From assembly GCF_016889805.1 (NCBI RefSeq), contig NZ_CP069535.1, positions 1,612,001 to 1,676,000 of the forward strand: 64,000 nucleotides of DNA. Direction: 5' to 3'. Below the pieces are notes generated by a model, which saw nothing but the letters and a program-made list of their open reading frames with translations, had not been told where the DNA came from and made no database searches. The stretch comes from Rhodanobacter sp. FDAARGOS 1247. GTDB lineage: Bacteria; Pseudomonadota; Gammaproteobacteria; Xanthomonadales; Rhodanobacteraceae. The translations under genes and the position numbers were made by a program. Shown here in pieces: positions 29,733 through 39,109 of the stretch. Positions within the stretch are counted from its first letter, which is position 1. Every line of letters begins with the position of its first letter.

Positions 29733-32546
29733 ATGTCGGACGTCACGATCAAACAACTCGCCCAGGTACTGGGCATGCCGGTCGACAAGCTGCTGACGCA
29801 GCTTGGCGAGGCGGGCATGAAATTCTCCGACCAGGAGCAGGTCATCAGCAGCACCGAGAAGGTGAAGCTGCTTGGCTTCCTGCGCCGCACGCATGGCAAG
29901 AGCGAGGCGGTGGCCGAGGTCGACGACAGCGCTCCTCGCCAGATCACCCTCAAGCGACGCACGGTCGGCGAGCTCAAGGTCGCCACGCCCGGCGGGCGCG
30001 GCGCCGCCGCCACGGCCAAGACGGTCAACGTCGAAGTGCGCGCCAAGCGCACCTACGTCAAGCGCAGCGTGATCGCCGAGGAAGCCAGCGCCGAGCCCGA
30101 GCGCGAGGATGCCGTGCGCAAGCTGCAGGAATCGCAGCAGCAGCGCGAGCAGGAAGAGCGCGAGCGCATCGAGGCCGAACAGCGTCGCCAGGCGGAAGCG
30201 CAGCAGCGCGCCCTGGACGACCAGCAGCGCAAGGCCGAACAGGAGCAGCGCGAGGCGGAAGCCGCTGCTCCCGAGGTCGAGCCTGTCACGTCCGGGAAGG
30301 TCGAGGCGGCAGCCGAGCCGGAAGTCGTCCCCGAGGCGCCGTCCGCGGTGGCTGCGGCCGACGATGCATCGGCCGTGCAGCGCATCGATCAGCGCGAGCT
30401 GGGCATGATCCTGCCGCGTATCCACGAGCCGCGCAAACGCGAAAAACTGGTCAAGCCTGCCGCGGCCCCTGCCGCGCCGGCCGCTGCCGCGGCAACGCCA
30501 GCGCGTGCCGCGACGGCAGCAACGCCGGCGACGGCGGGCAGCGATGCCGCCCGCGGCAAGCCCAAGCATTCGCGCGAGCGCGCCGAGCTGCCGGGCAACA
30601 AGGAAGATCGCGAGGCGGGCAAGCGTTTTGCCGGTGGCCAGATGCATCTGAGCGAAGCCGATCGTGCCCGCCGTTCTTCCTCCAGCGGCAAGCGCGGCAA
30701 GCCTGGCCGCAGCGGCGGCCGCGAGATGTCGCGCAGCAGCGCGCCGAGCGGTCCGCACGGGTTCTCGCGTCCCACCGCACCGGTGGTGCGCGAAGTGGTC
30801 ATCAGTGACAGCAACGTCGTCGCCGACCTGGCCCAGAAGATGGCCGTCAAGGGTTCCGAGGTGGTCAAGGCGCTGTTCAAGATGGGCGTGATGGCGACCA
30901 TCAACCAGACCGTCGACCACGACACCGCCGTGCTGGTGGTCGAGGAACTCGGCCACACGCCGGTTGCCGACAACCAGAACAACGCCGAGGAAACGCTGGC
31001 GGCGCACACCCAGAACGTCGAGCTGGAAGGCGAGAAGATCACGCGCCCGCCGGTGGTCACGATCATGGGCCACGTCGACCACGGCAAGACCTCGCTGCTC
31101 GATTACATCCGTCGCACCAAGGTCGCCTCCGGCGAAGCCGGCGGCATCACCCAGCACATCGGCGCGTACCACGTGGAAACGTCGAAGGGCGTGATCACCT
31201 TCCTGGACACCCCCGGCCACGCGGCGTTCACCTCGATGCGTGCCCGTGGCGCGCAGTCGACCGACATCGTGATCCTGGTGGTGGCGGCCGATGACGGCGT
31301 GATGCCGCAGACCGTGGAAGCGGTGAAGCATGCGCGCGCCGCCAAGGTGCCGCTGATCGTCGCGGTCAACAAGATGGACAAGGACGGCGCCAACCCCGAC
31401 AACGTCAAGCAGGGCCTGGTGCAGTACGAAGTGGTGCCGGAAGACTGGGGCGGCGACGTCCAGTTCATCCCGGTATCGGCCAAGACCGGTGCCGGCGTCG
31501 AGGACCTGCTCGATGCGATCTCGGTGCAGGCCGAGGTGATGGAATTGAAGGCCGTTGCCGATGGCCGCGCCTCCGGCGTGGTGATCGAGTCCAGCCTGGA
31601 CCGCGGTCGTGGTCCGGTGGCCACCGTGCTGGTGCAGCAGGGCACGTTGCGCAAGGGCGACTTCGTGGTCTGCGGCGTCGAATACGGCCGCATGCGCGCG
31701 CTGATCGACGAAACCGGCAAGCAGGTGACCGAAGCCGGTCCGTCGATTCCGGTGCAGGTGCTGGGTCTGTCCGGCGTGCCGGAGACCGGTGACGACTTCG
31801 TCGCCGTCGAGGACGAGCGGCTGGCCCGCGAGGTCGCCGAGGAGCGCCAGCAGAAGCGCCGCGAGACGCGCATGGTCAGCAAGAGCAACCGGCTCGAGGA
31901 CATCATCGCCAAGATGGGCCAGGGCGTCGAGCAGCAGACGCTCAACATCCTGGTCAAGGGCGACGTGCAGGGCTCGGTCGAGGCCTTGCGCGAGTCGCTG
32001 ACCCAGATCGGCAACGATCGGGTGCGGGTCAACGTGGTGGCCTCCGGCGTGGGCGGCATCACCGAGTCCGACGCCACCCTGGCGGCCGCGTCCAAGGCAT
32101 TGATCATTGGCTTCAACGTCCGTGCCGACGCGTCGGCGCGCAAGGTGATCGAGACCAGCGGCCTGGACGTGCGCTACTTCTCGATCATCTACGACGTGAT
32201 CGACCAGGTGACCCAGGCAGCCACCGGCCTGCTCGGCATGGAAGTGCGCGAGGACATCATCGGCACCGCCGAAGTCCGCGACGTGTTCCGCAGCTCCAAG
32301 TTCGGCGCCGTGGCCGGTTGCATGGTCACCGAAGGCACGGTCAAGCGCAGCAAGCCGATCCGCGTGCTGCGCGACAACGTGGTGATCTTCGAGGGCGAGC
32401 TGGAATCGCTGCGCCGCTTCAAGGAACTGGTCGACGAAGTGCGCAACGGCATGGAGTGCGGCATCGCCGTCAAGCAGTACAACGACGTCAAGCCGGGCGA
32501 CCAGATCGAGTGCTTCGAGCGCACCGAGGTGGCACGCACGCTTTGA
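29733..32546 (+). CDS. infB: translation initiation factor IF-2
   Basis: IF-2 is the GTPase that brings initiator tRNA to the 30S subunit and promotes subunit joining. The 937-residue protein has an N-terminal IF2N domain (residues 1-55), a long charged Ala/Glu/Arg-rich linker (about 120-330), a second IF2N-like domain (about 350-410), then the G domain with [20 protein letters not shown] and [12 protein letters not shown], and domains II-IV ending near [12 protein letters not shown]. The start ATG 29733 follows GCGGAGC. Length is normal for gammaproteobacteria. Confidence 0.98.
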   Translation: MSDVTIKQLAQVLGMPVDKLLTQLGEAGMKFSDQEQVISSTEKVKLLGFLRRTHGKSEAVAEVDDSAPRQITLKRRTVGELKVATPGGRGAAATAKTVNVEVRAKRTYVKRSVIAEEASAEPEREDAVRKLQESQQQREQEERERIEAEQRRQAEAQQRALDDQQRKAEQEQREAEAAAPEVEPVTSGKVEAAAEPEVVPEAPSAVAAADDASAVQRIDQRELGMILPRIHEPRKREKLVKPAAAPAAPAAAAATPARAATAATPATAGSDAARGKPKHSRERAELPGNKEDREAGKRFAGGQMHLSEADRARRSSSSGKRGKPGRSGGREMSRSSAPSGPHGFSRPTAPVVREVVISDSNVVADLAQKMAVKGSEVVKALFKMGVMATINQTVDHDTAVLVVEELGHTPVADNQNNAEETLAAHTQNVELEGEKITRPPVVTIMGHVDHGKTSLLDYIRRTKVASGEAGGITQHIGAYHVETSKGVITFLDTPGHAAFTSMRARGAQSTDIVILVVAADDGVMPQTVEAVKHARAAKVPLIVAVNKMDKDGANPDNVKQGLVQYEVVPEDWGGDVQFIPVSAKTGAGVEDLLDAISVQAEVMELKAVADGRASGVVIESSLDRGRGPVATVLVQQGTLRKGDFVVCGVEYGRMRALIDETGKQVTEAGPSIPVQVLGLSGVPETGDDFVAVEDERLAREVAEERQQKRRETRMVSKSNRLEDIIAKMGQGVEQQTLNILVKGDVQGSVEALRESLTQIGNDRVRVNVVASGVGGITESDATLAAASKALIIGFNVRADASARKVIETSGLDVRYFSIIYDVIDQVTQAATGLLGMEVREDIIGTAEVRDVFRSSKFGAVAGCMVTEGTVKRSKPIRVLRDNVVIFEGELESLRRFKELVDEVRNGMECGIAVKQYNDVKPGDQIECFERTEVARTL

Positions 32547-32553
32547 CCTTGAG

Positions 32554-32670
32554 CCCCTCTCCCCTCGGGAGAGGGCTGGGGTGAGGGTCCACGACCTGCG
32601 TGAAGTTTCATACAGAGTCGTGAACCCTCATCCGCCCCTCGCGGGGTACCTTCTCCCAAGGGGAGAAGGG
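32554..32670 (+). repeat. composite palindromic intergenic repeat (CCCTCTCCC type)
   Basis: The infB-rbfA gap is almost entirely a composite palindrome. The left hairpin is CCCTCTCCC-ctc-GGGAGAGGG (32555-32575) and the right hairpin is CCTTCTCCC-aag-GGGAGAAGG (32649-32669). Between them GGGTGAGGGTCCACGA (32579-32594) is complementary to TCGTGAACCCTCATCC (32618-32633). Elements with such CCCTCTCCC/GGGTGAGGG modules are scattered between genes in many xanthomonad and pseudomonad genomes. It lies inside an operon and could stabilise or process the mRNA. Confidence 0.8.
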
Positions 32671-32693
32671 ATATCGTCCTTCGGAGTTTTCTT

Positions 32694-33077
32694 ATGCCCT
32701 CCCGCGACTTCAAACGTACTGACCGCATCGGCGCCGAATTGCGTCGCGAGCTGGGCTTGCTGGTGCACGCGGCCGTGCGCGATCACGGCTTGCCGTCGGT
32801 CAGCGTGTCGGACGTGGAGATCACCCGCGACCTGGACTGGGCGACGGTATGGGTCACCGCGATGCTGCCCGAGCAGGGTCTGCCCGCGGTGAAGGCGCTC
32901 AATGCCATCAGCCATGAGATCCGTCATTCGCTGGCACACAGCGGCATGCGCATGCGCCGGGTGCCGGAGCTGAAGTTCAAGTACGACGATTCGGTCGACA
33001 AGGGCGAGCGGATCGAGTCGCTGCTGCGCGAGCAGGCCCGCACCATCGCGCCGCCGGACAGCGACGCCGAGGACTGA
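32694..33077 (+). CDS. rbfA: 30S ribosome-binding factor A
   Basis: RbfA is a cold-adaptation factor needed for late 30S maturation near the 5' end of 16S rRNA. The 127-residue protein has the family start (FKRTDRIGAELRRELGLLVH), the SVSDVEITRDLDWATVWVT core strand pair and the RMRRVPELKFKYDDSVDKGE C-terminal segment. It follows infB across a repeat of about 120 bp and precedes truB. ATG 32694 is the first in-frame start after the repeat. Confidence 0.96.
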   Translation: MPSRDFKRTDRIGAELRRELGLLVHAAVRDHGLPSVSVSDVEITRDLDWATVWVTAMLPEQGLPAVKALNAISHEIRHSLAHSGMRMRRVPELKFKYDDSVDKGERIESLLREQARTIAPPDSDAED

Positions 33078-33104
33078 GCGGTTGCAAGGATCGTCGCTGA
33101 ATCC

Positions 33105-34031
33105 ATGAGTCGCCAGTCCCGCATCCAGTTCCGTGACCTGCACGGGATCGTCCTGCTCGACAAGCCGCTGGGCCTGAGCTCCAACCAGGCGCTGCAGGCC
33201 GTGCGTCGCCTGCTGCGTGCGTCCAAGGGCGGCCACACCGGCGCGCTTGATCCGCTGGCCACCGGACTGTTGCCGCTGTGTTTCGGCGAGGCCACCAAGC
33301 TGGCCGGGAGCCTGCTCGGCGCGCGCAAGGCGTATCTGGCCGAATGCCGGCTGGGCATCACCACCGATACGGCTGACAGCGAAGGCGAGATCGTTCGCCA
33401 GTTGCCGGTGCCACCGCTCGACGCTGCGGCGATCGAGACGGCGCTGGCCAGGCTTCGCGGCCGCATCCTGCAGGTGCCGCCGATGTATTCGGCGCTGAAG
33501 CACGATGGCGAGCGGCTTTACGCCAAGGCGCGCCGGGGCGAGGTGGTCGACGTGCCCGCGCGCGAAGTGGACGTGCACCGGCTGGAATTGCTCGAGCGTG
33601 ACGGGGAAACCCTGCGCCTGCTGGTGGAATGCGGTTCGGGCACCTATGTCCGCTCGCTGGCGGTCGATCTGGGCGAGGATCTCGGCTGCGGCGCCCACCT
33701 GACCGCATTGCGGCGGATCTGGGTCGAGCCGTTCCGCGAGCCGCAGATGGTGACCCTGGCGCAGCTCGAGCAGGCCGCGGAGCAGGGTGACGAAGCGCTG
33801 CTGGCATGGCTGCTGCCGGTATCGGCGGGCCTGTCGGATCTGCCGGTCCTGCACCTGGACGAGGCGCAGAGCATGGCGATTTCACGTGGTCAGCAGATCA
33901 GCCTGCCGGGGTTGCCGGAAGCCGGCGGCTGCGCGGCCTACGCCAGCGACGGTGCGCTGCTGGCGCTGCTGGAAAGCGATGCGGAAGGACGTGCCCGCGT
34001 CATTCGCGGCTTCAACCTGCCGCCGGACTGA
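33105..34031 (+). CDS. truB: tRNA pseudouridine(55) synthase
   Basis: TruB makes pseudouridine 55 in the T-loop of tRNAs and also acts as a tRNA chaperone. The 308-residue product has the catalytic aspartate in GGHTGALDPLATGLLPLCFG, the QVPPMYSALKHDGERLY motif, and the SGTYVRSLAVDLGEDLG segment. The C-terminal part is a PUA-like domain (about 240-305). It starts 27 nt after rbfA in the standard infB-rbfA-truB-rpsO-pnp order. Confidence 0.97.
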   Translation: MSRQSRIQFRDLHGIVLLDKPLGLSSNQALQAVRRLLRASKGGHTGALDPLATGLLPLCFGEATKLAGSLLGARKAYLAECRLGITTDTADSEGEIVRQLPVPPLDAAAIETALARLRGRILQVPPMYSALKHDGERLYAKARRGEVVDVPAREVDVHRLELLERDGETLRLLVECGSGTYVRSLAVDLGEDLGCGAHLTALRRIWVEPFREPQMVTLAQLEQAAEQGDEALLAWLLPVSAGLSDLPVLHLDEAQSMAISRGQQISLPGLPEAGGCAAYASDGALLALLESDAEGRARVIRGFNLPPD

Positions 34032-34060
34032 CCGATTTGCCCGCAAAACGCCTTGCGCAC

Positions 34061-34090
34061 TTGTTGTAACAGCACTCCCATCAGTAGAAT
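34061..34090 (+). promoter_or_regulatory. sigma70 promoter of rpsO-pnp
   Basis: TTGTTG (34061-34066), an 18-bp spacer and TAGAAT (34085-34090) lie downstream of truB. A start near 34097 would give a leader of about 100 nt that contains the long hairpin at 34124-34172. E. coli also has an internal promoter for rpsO-pnp at this position. Confidence 0.6.
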
Positions 34091-34123
34091 AGACAAGTTA
34101 TTTCAACGCTTTCACTCAACTAG

Positions 34124-34172
34124 GCGAAGCTTGCGCTTGCGTCATCGCCGATGATGCAAGCGCAAGCTTCGC
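34124..34172 (+). promoter_or_regulatory. long hairpin in the rpsO leader, candidate S15 autoregulatory site
   Basis: Bases 34124-34146 pair with 34150-34172: a 17-bp outer stem (GCGAAGCTTGCGCTTGC with its exact complement), one G:T wobble, a 5-bp inner stem (TCATC/GATGA) and a GCC loop. That gives 23 bp with a 3-nt loop, ending 26 nt before the rpsO ATG. S15 represses its own mRNA through leader structures in several bacteria, with different folds in each; a role here is inferred from position. RNase III cleavage is another possibility. Confidence 0.6.
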
Positions 34173-34198
34173 ATCGCCTTATCAAGGAAACGTACTCC

Positions 34199-34468
34199 AT
34201 GTCCCTTACCGCAGAACAGACCGGCAAGATCATCGCTGATTTCGGCCGCGTGCCGAACGACACCGGTTCGACCGAAGTCCAGGTGGCGCTGTTGTCCGCC
34301 CGCATCGACCACCTCACCGGCCACTTCAAGGAACACAAGCAGGATCACCACTCCCGCCGTGGCCTGCTGAAGCTGGTCAATCAGCGCAAGCGCCTGCTCA
34401 GCTATCTGAAGGATCGCGATCTTGCGCGCTATCAGACCCTGATCGAACGCCTCGGCCTTCGCCGGTAA
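34199..34468 (+). CDS. rpsO: 30S ribosomal protein S15
   Basis: S15 is a primary binder of the central domain of 16S rRNA and part of intersubunit bridge B4. The 89-residue protein is of exact family length and shows [20 protein letters not shown] and [19 protein letters not shown], with the rRNA-contacting His/Asp/Ser cluster intact. An upstream in-frame ATG (34151) would start within the leader hairpin and is rejected; ATG 34199 follows AAGGAAAC. Confidence 0.98.
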   Translation: MSLTAEQTGKIIADFGRVPNDTGSTEVQVALLSARIDHLTGHFKEHKQDHHSRRGLLKLVNQRKRLLSYLKDRDLARYQTLIERLGLRR

Positions 34469-34472
34469 TTTC

Positions 34473-34529
34473 GTGCGTTCATCCGTGAACGCAAAGATCA
34501 AGAGGCGCCCATCCGTGGGCGCACTTCTC
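34473..34529 (+). repeat. double-hairpin intergenic repeat, copy A (rpsO-pnp)
   Basis: Hairpin 1 is GCGTTCA-tccg-TGAACGC (34475-34492). A linker containing AAAGATCAAGA follows, then hairpin 2, GCGCCCA-tccg-TGGGCGC (34505-34522), and the tail CACTTCTC. Both loops are TCCG closed by CA/TG. In E. coli the rpsO-pnp gap carries the RNase III site used in pnp autoregulation; these stems are only 7 bp, so that function is uncertain. Confidence 0.8.
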
Positions 34530-34551
34530 AATCAGATCAGGAATTAAGCAC

Positions 34552-36660
34552 GTGGCAAAAGTAACCAAGTCATTCCAGTACGGTAATCACGAAGTCACAC
34601 TGGAGACGGGCGAAATTGCCCGCCAGGCGTCCGGTGCGGTCATGGCCAGCATGGGCGGCACCGTGGTGCTGGTCACCGCTGTCGCCGCGACCAAGCAGAA
34701 GGAAGGCCAGGATTTCTTCCCGCTCACCGTCGACTACGTCGAGAAGTTCTACTCCGCCGGCCGCATCCCCGGCGGCTTCTTCAAGCGCGAAGGCCGTCCG
34801 ACCGAGAAGGAGACGCTGACCTCGCGCCTGATCGATCGCCCGGTGCGCCCGCTGTTCCCGGAAGACTTCAAGAACGAAGTGCAGGTCATCGCCCAGGTCG
34901 TCTCGCTGAACCCGGAGGTGGACGGTGACATCGTGGCCCTGCTCGGCGCCTCCGCCGCGCTGAGCCTGGCCGGCATCCCGTTCAAGGGCCCGATCGGCGC
35001 CGCCCGCGTCGGTTATGCCAACGGCAAGTACCTGCTGAACCCGTCGCAGACCGAACTGAAGACCTCCCAGCTGGACCTGGTCGTCGCCGGTACCGCCGGC
35101 GCCGTGCTGATGGTGGAATCCGAAGCGCAGCTGCTGTCCGAGGACGTGATGCTCGGCGCGGTGATGTTCGGTCACCAGCAGATGCAGACCGCGATCCGCG
35201 CGATCGCCGAACTGGCCACCGAGGCCGGCAAGCCGTCGTGGGACTGGAAGGCTCCGGCCCGCAACGAGTCGCTGGTGGCTGCCGTCAAGGGCGCGGTCGG
35301 CGAGCAGCTGACCGCCGCGTTCCAGGTGCGCGACAAGCTGGAGCGTCGCGACGCGATCTCCGCGATCAAGTCCGACGTACTGGCCGGCCTCAAGGCGCAG
35401 GCCGAAGAGAACGGCTGGTCCACCGCCGCGCTGGCCAAGGAATTCGAGGAACTCGAATACCACACCATGCGCGACAGCGTGCTGAAGACCAAGGTGCGTA
35501 TCGACGGCCGCCAGCTGGACGACGTGCGTGCGATCACCGCCCGCGTCGGCGTGCTGCCCCGCACCCACGGTTCGGCGCTGTTCACCCGCGGCGAGACCCA
35601 AGCGCTGGTCGTCATCACGCTGGGCACCACGCGTGATGCGCAGATCATCGACGCGCCCGGCGGCGAGTCGAAGGACCCGTTCCTGTTCCACTACAACTTC
35701 CCTCCGTTCTCGGTGGGTGAAGCCGGTCGTTTCGGCGCGCCGAAGCGTCGCGAGATCGGCCACGGCCGCCTCGCCAAGCGTGGCGTGCAGGCGGTCAAGC
35801 CGAGCATCGAGGAATTCCCGTACGTGGTGCGCGTGGTCTCGGAAATCACCGAGTCCAACGGTTCCTCGTCGATGGCCTCGGTGTGCGGTTCCTCGCTGGC
35901 GATGATGGATGCCGGCGTGCCGCTGAAGGCGCCGGTCGCCGGCATCGCCATGGGCCTGGTCAAGGAAGGCAACGACTTCGTCGTGCTGTCCGACATCCTG
36001 GGCGACGAGGATCACCTCGGCGACATGGACTTCAAGGTGGCCGGCAGTGCCGAAGGCATCTCCGCGCTGCAGATGGACATCAAGATCGACGGCATCACCG
36101 AAGAGATCATGAAGGTGGCGCTGGCCCAGGCCAAGCAGGGTCGCCTGCACATCCTCGGCGAAATGGGCAAGGCGCTGACCACCGCCCGCACCGAGATGAG
36201 CGAGTTCGCCCCGCGCCTGATCACCATCAAGATCCACCCGGACAAGATCCGCGAAGTGATCGGCAAGGGCGGCGCCACGATCCGCTCGATCACCGAAGAG
36301 ACCGGCACCACGATCGACATCAGCGACGACGGCACCATCATCGTCGGCTCGGTCAATCGCGAGGCGGGCGAAGCGGCGAAGAAGCGCATCGAGCAGATCA
36401 CCTCCGACGTCGAGCCGGGCCGCATCTACGAGGGCAAGGTCGCCAAGCTGATGGACTTCGGCGCGTTCGTGACGATCATGCCGGGCAAGGATGGTCTGGT
36501 CCACGTGTCGCAGATCTCCGACGAGCGCGTGGAGAAGGTCTCCGACAAGCTGAAGGAAGGCGACATCGTCAAGGTCAAGGTGCTGGAAGTCGACAAGCAG
36601 GGCCGCATCCGCCTGTCGATGAAGGCCGTGACGGAAGACGAGCACGCGGCAAGCGTCTGA
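34552..36660 (+). CDS. pnp: polyribonucleotide nucleotidyltransferase
   Basis: PNPase is a phosphorolytic 3'-5' exoribonuclease and degradosome component. The 702-residue protein has two RNase PH-like domains (about 1-210 and 310-540) separated by an all-alpha domain, then a KH domain (about 555-615, [19 protein letters not shown]) and an S1 domain (about 620-690, [20 protein letters not shown]). The core [17 protein letters not shown] motif is present. The start is GTG 34552, preceded by AGGA. It follows rpsO as in most gammaproteobacteria. Confidence 0.98.
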   Translation: MAKVTKSFQYGNHEVTLETGEIARQASGAVMASMGGTVVLVTAVAATKQKEGQDFFPLTVDYVEKFYSAGRIPGGFFKREGRPTEKETLTSRLIDRPVRPLFPEDFKNEVQVIAQVVSLNPEVDGDIVALLGASAALSLAGIPFKGPIGAARVGYANGKYLLNPSQTELKTSQLDLVVAGTAGAVLMVESEAQLLSEDVMLGAVMFGHQQMQTAIRAIAELATEAGKPSWDWKAPARNESLVAAVKGAVGEQLTAAFQVRDKLERRDAISAIKSDVLAGLKAQAEENGWSTAALAKEFEELEYHTMRDSVLKTKVRIDGRQLDDVRAITARVGVLPRTHGSALFTRGETQALVVITLGTTRDAQIIDAPGGESKDPFLFHYNFPPFSVGEAGRFGAPKRREIGHGRLAKRGVQAVKPSIEEFPYVVRVVSEITESNGSSSMASVCGSSLAMMDAGVPLKAPVAGIAMGLVKEGNDFVVLSDILGDEDHLGDMDFKVAGSAEGISALQMDIKIDGITEEIMKVALAQAKQGRLHILGEMGKALTTARTEMSEFAPRLITIKIHPDKIREVIGKGGATIRSITEETGTTIDISDDGTIIVGSVNREAGEAAKKRIEQITSDVEPGRIYEGKVAKLMDFGAFVTIMPGKDGLVHVSQISDERVEKVSDKLKEGDIVKVKVLEVDKQGRIRLSMKAVTEDEHAASV

Positions 36661-36685
36661 GTTTTCGCTTCGTCAGCAGCAACAT

Positions 36686-36720
36686 GAAGAAGGCCCGGCT
36701 CACGCCGGGCCTTCTTCGTT
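36686..36720 (+). terminator. strong intrinsic terminator after pnp
   Basis: GAAGAAGGCCCGGC (36686-36699), loop TCAC, and its exact 14-nt complement (36704-36717) are followed by GTT. This ends the metY-pnp cluster 25 nt after the pnp stop. The U-run is short but the stem is exceptionally stable. Confidence 0.85.
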
Positions 36721-36750
36721 GCGGGCCGATGATCCGCTGTCATGACCTTT

Positions 36751-36759
36751 TGCTAGGAT
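36751..36759 (+). promoter_or_regulatory. extended -10 promoter element upstream of phaE
   Basis: TGC-TAGGAT (36751-36759) is an extended -10 element 28 bp before the phaE start. No good -35 is visible at the expected distance, which extended -10 promoters tolerate. Confidence 0.35.
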
Positions 36760-36787
36760 GGCGAGAACCGTTGACGAGGACGCACCG

Positions 36788-37846
36788 ATGGCCGATCCGG
36801 CGAATGATTTCATGAAGGACTATCAGGCGCTGGCGCAGCAGTCATGGGATTCCTGGACGCGGCAATTCCAGCAGCCATCCGCGGCCAACCCGTTTGCGCC
36901 CCCACCGTCGCAGGCGACGGGCACCGATACGCTGGAACGCACCCTGTCCGGCCTGAAAGGCTATTTCGACTGGATGCAGAATGCTGCCAGCGGAGGCGTG
37001 ACTCAGCGGCCATCCACTGACTGGCAGCAGCAATTGCAACAGATGTTCGGGACCGGCAACCCGCCCTTTGCGCAGGCCTTCGGTGGCATCGACAGTGCCG
37101 GTGCCGAGAGCTTTGCGCGGCAGTGGCAGTCCTGGTCGCAGGCGGCCCAACGCATGGGCCTGGGCGACATGCCGGGTGCGCATGGTCCGACGCCGGCATT
37201 CGGCCTCAATCGCGAACAGCAGATGCAGCAGCAGGAACTGGGCATGGCCTTGCTGGCGTCCTTGCAGGCGTCCGCCAGATACCAGGAGCTGATCCAGAAG
37301 GCCAACACGCAAGGCATGCAGCGCCTGCAGGAAAAGCTGGCCGCACACGCCGCGCCGGGACGCCAGGTCGATTCATTGAAAGGCCTGTACGACTTGTGGG
37401 TGGACGCTTCCGAGGAGGCCTACGCCGACATCGCGCTTTCCGTGGAATTCCGCGACGCTTATGGCGAAATGGTCAACACGCAGATGCGCGTGCGCCAGTT
37501 GCAGCAGCGACAGACCGAGCAGATGTGCCAGCAGCTCGGCGTGCCGACTCGCGGCGAGGTGTCGAGCCTGGGCCAGCGATTGCAGGCCTTGCGCCGCGAG
37601 TTCCGTGCCAGCCAGGCCGGTGCTTCCGGCGGTCATGCCGACGAGCTCGTCGCCTTGCGCCGCGAAGTGGCTGCGTTGAAGCGTCAGCTGGGCGATCGCC
37701 CGGCGACGAAGCCCGCGGCGGGAAAGACGGCTGCGGCGAAACCGTCGGCCGCCGCGAAGAAATCTGCAGCGACGAAGAAGCCAGCGGCAAAGGGCACGCG
37801 CAAGCCTGCCACCACGTCCACGGCCAGCGCGCGCAAGCGCAAGTAA
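36788..37846 (+). CDS. phaE: class III poly(3-hydroxyalkanoate) synthase subunit PhaE with histone-like tail
   Basis: PhaE is the non-catalytic partner of class III PHA synthase and activates PhaC on storage granules. The 352-residue protein starts MADPANDFMKDYQALAQQSW and has the helical PhaE core, including the LYDLWVDASEEAYADIALSV region that contacts PhaC. A coiled-coil heptad stretch (about 255-300) is followed by a Lys/Ala/Pro/Thr tail of about 50 residues (about 303-352, several AAKP/KKPA-type units) resembling histone H1 and PhaF phasins. ATG 36788 is preferred over 36758 because GAGGA lies 7 nt upstream. Confidence 0.88.
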   Translation: MADPANDFMKDYQALAQQSWDSWTRQFQQPSAANPFAPPPSQATGTDTLERTLSGLKGYFDWMQNAASGGVTQRPSTDWQQQLQQMFGTGNPPFAQAFGGIDSAGAESFARQWQSWSQAAQRMGLGDMPGAHGPTPAFGLNREQQMQQQELGMALLASLQASARYQELIQKANTQGMQRLQEKLAAHAAPGRQVDSLKGLYDLWVDASEEAYADIALSVEFRDAYGEMVNTQMRVRQLQQRQTEQMCQQLGVPTRGEVSSLGQRLQALRREFRASQAGASGGHADELVALRREVAALKRQLGDRPATKPAAGKTAAAKPSAAAKKSAATKKPAAKGTRKPATTSTASARKRK

Positions 37847-37858
37847 GGGAGCGTTGTC

Positions 37859-38929
37859 ATGCAGAGTCCATTGCACATCGATCCGACCAAGGCATTGGCC
37901 GACATGTCGGCGTTCCAGCGCAAGCTGGCGGCCGGCATGGCCAACCTGCGCCACATGCGCGAACCCGAATACGCGAACACGCCGCGCGAGCTGGTCTACA
38001 GCGAGGACAAGCTCAAGGTCTGGCATTTCACCGGCCACGGCAAGGCCACCTCGAAGACACCACTGCTGATCGTCTACGCACTGGTCAACACGGTGTGGAT
38101 GACCGACCTGCAGGCTGACCGCTCGATGGTGCGCAACCTGCTGGAGCAGGGCGAGGACGTCTACCTGATCGACTGGGGCTACCCCGACGGCGCCGACCGC
38201 TGGCTGACCCTGGACGACTACATCAACGGCTACCTCGATCGTTGCGTCGACGCGGTGCGTGCGCACCACGATCTGGACGCGATCAACCTGCTCGGCATCT
38301 GCCAGGGCGGCGCGTTTTCGCTGTGCTACACCGCGCTGCACCCGGACAAGGTGAAGAACCTGATCACCATGGTCACCCCGGTGGACTTCCACACGCCGGA
38401 CAACATGCTGTCCAGCTGGTGCCGCAGCATGGACGTGGACCTGTTCGTCGACACCATGGGCAACATCCCTGCGGGCCTGATGAACTACGTCTACCTCACC
38501 CTGAAGCCGGTGCGGCTGAACCAGCAGAAGTACATCGGCATGGTCGACATCCTCGACAACCCGACCGAGCTGGAGAACTTCCTGCGCATGGAACGCTGGA
38601 TCTTCGATTCGCCGGACCAGGCCGGGGAAGCATTCCGCCAGTTCATCAAGGATTTCTACCAGGGCAACAAGCTGGTCAGGGGCACGCTGGAGATCGGCGG
38701 CAAGCCGGTCGATCTCGGCATGGTGACGCAGCCGGTGCTGAACATCTTCGCCGAGCAGGATCACCTGGTGCCACCGGATGCCTCGCGTGCATTGGGCAGG
38801 CATGTCGGCACCACCGACTACACCCAGCTCGCCTTCAAGGGTGGCCACATCGGCATCTACGTTTCCGGCCGTGCCCAGCGCGAGGTGCCGCCGGCGATCC
38901 ACCACTGGCTGGCGGAACGCTCGCGCTGA
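37859..38929 (+). CDS. phaC: class III poly(3-hydroxyalkanoate) synthase subunit PhaC
   Basis: PhaC polymerises 3-hydroxyacyl-CoA into polyester granules. The 356-residue alpha/beta-hydrolase-fold protein has the lipase-like box GICQGG with nucleophile Cys148, Asp301 in AEQDHLVPP and His330 in KGGHIG, the complete triad. The short length and adjacent phaE define class III. It begins 12 nt after the phaE stop, so the two are co-expressed. No phaA, phaB or phaR gene is present in the window. Confidence 0.96.
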   Translation: MQSPLHIDPTKALADMSAFQRKLAAGMANLRHMREPEYANTPRELVYSEDKLKVWHFTGHGKATSKTPLLIVYALVNTVWMTDLQADRSMVRNLLEQGEDVYLIDWGYPDGADRWLTLDDYINGYLDRCVDAVRAHHDLDAINLLGICQGGAFSLCYTALHPDKVKNLITMVTPVDFHTPDNMLSSWCRSMDVDLFVDTMGNIPAGLMNYVYLTLKPVRLNQQKYIGMVDILDNPTELENFLRMERWIFDSPDQAGEAFRQFIKDFYQGNKLVRGTLEIGGKPVDLGMVTQPVLNIFAEQDHLVPPDASRALGRHVGTTDYTQLAFKGGHIGIYVSGRAQREVPPAIHHWLAERSR

Positions 38930-39030
38930 ATTCAGTACGATAGAGATGGAGGCAGTTTGCCGTTCGTCGCGGGATGGCATGCAGCACCGATCTCATGGGC
39001 GATGGCCAGTTCCGCGTTGAGGAGCGATTG

Positions 39031-39109
39031 CTGTCTTCGCAGGAATCACAAAACCAAGGAACTGGCACAGCTGCCCATCACTCCGCCATCGTCATTCCTG
39101 CGAAGGCAG
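39031..39109. repeat. inverted repeat of the GTCATTCCTGCGAAGGCAG type
   Basis: CTGTCTTCGCAGGAATCAC (39031-39049) and GTCATTCCTGCGAAGGCAG (39091-39109) are inverted copies (17 of 19 matching) 41 bp apart. Similar GTCATTCC-GCGAA-GCGGGAA sequences are common between genes in xanthomonads. The right arm overlaps the last codons and stop of the convergent minus-strand gene. It fills most of the 162-bp gap after phaC, together with nothing else I recognise. Confidence 0.7.
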
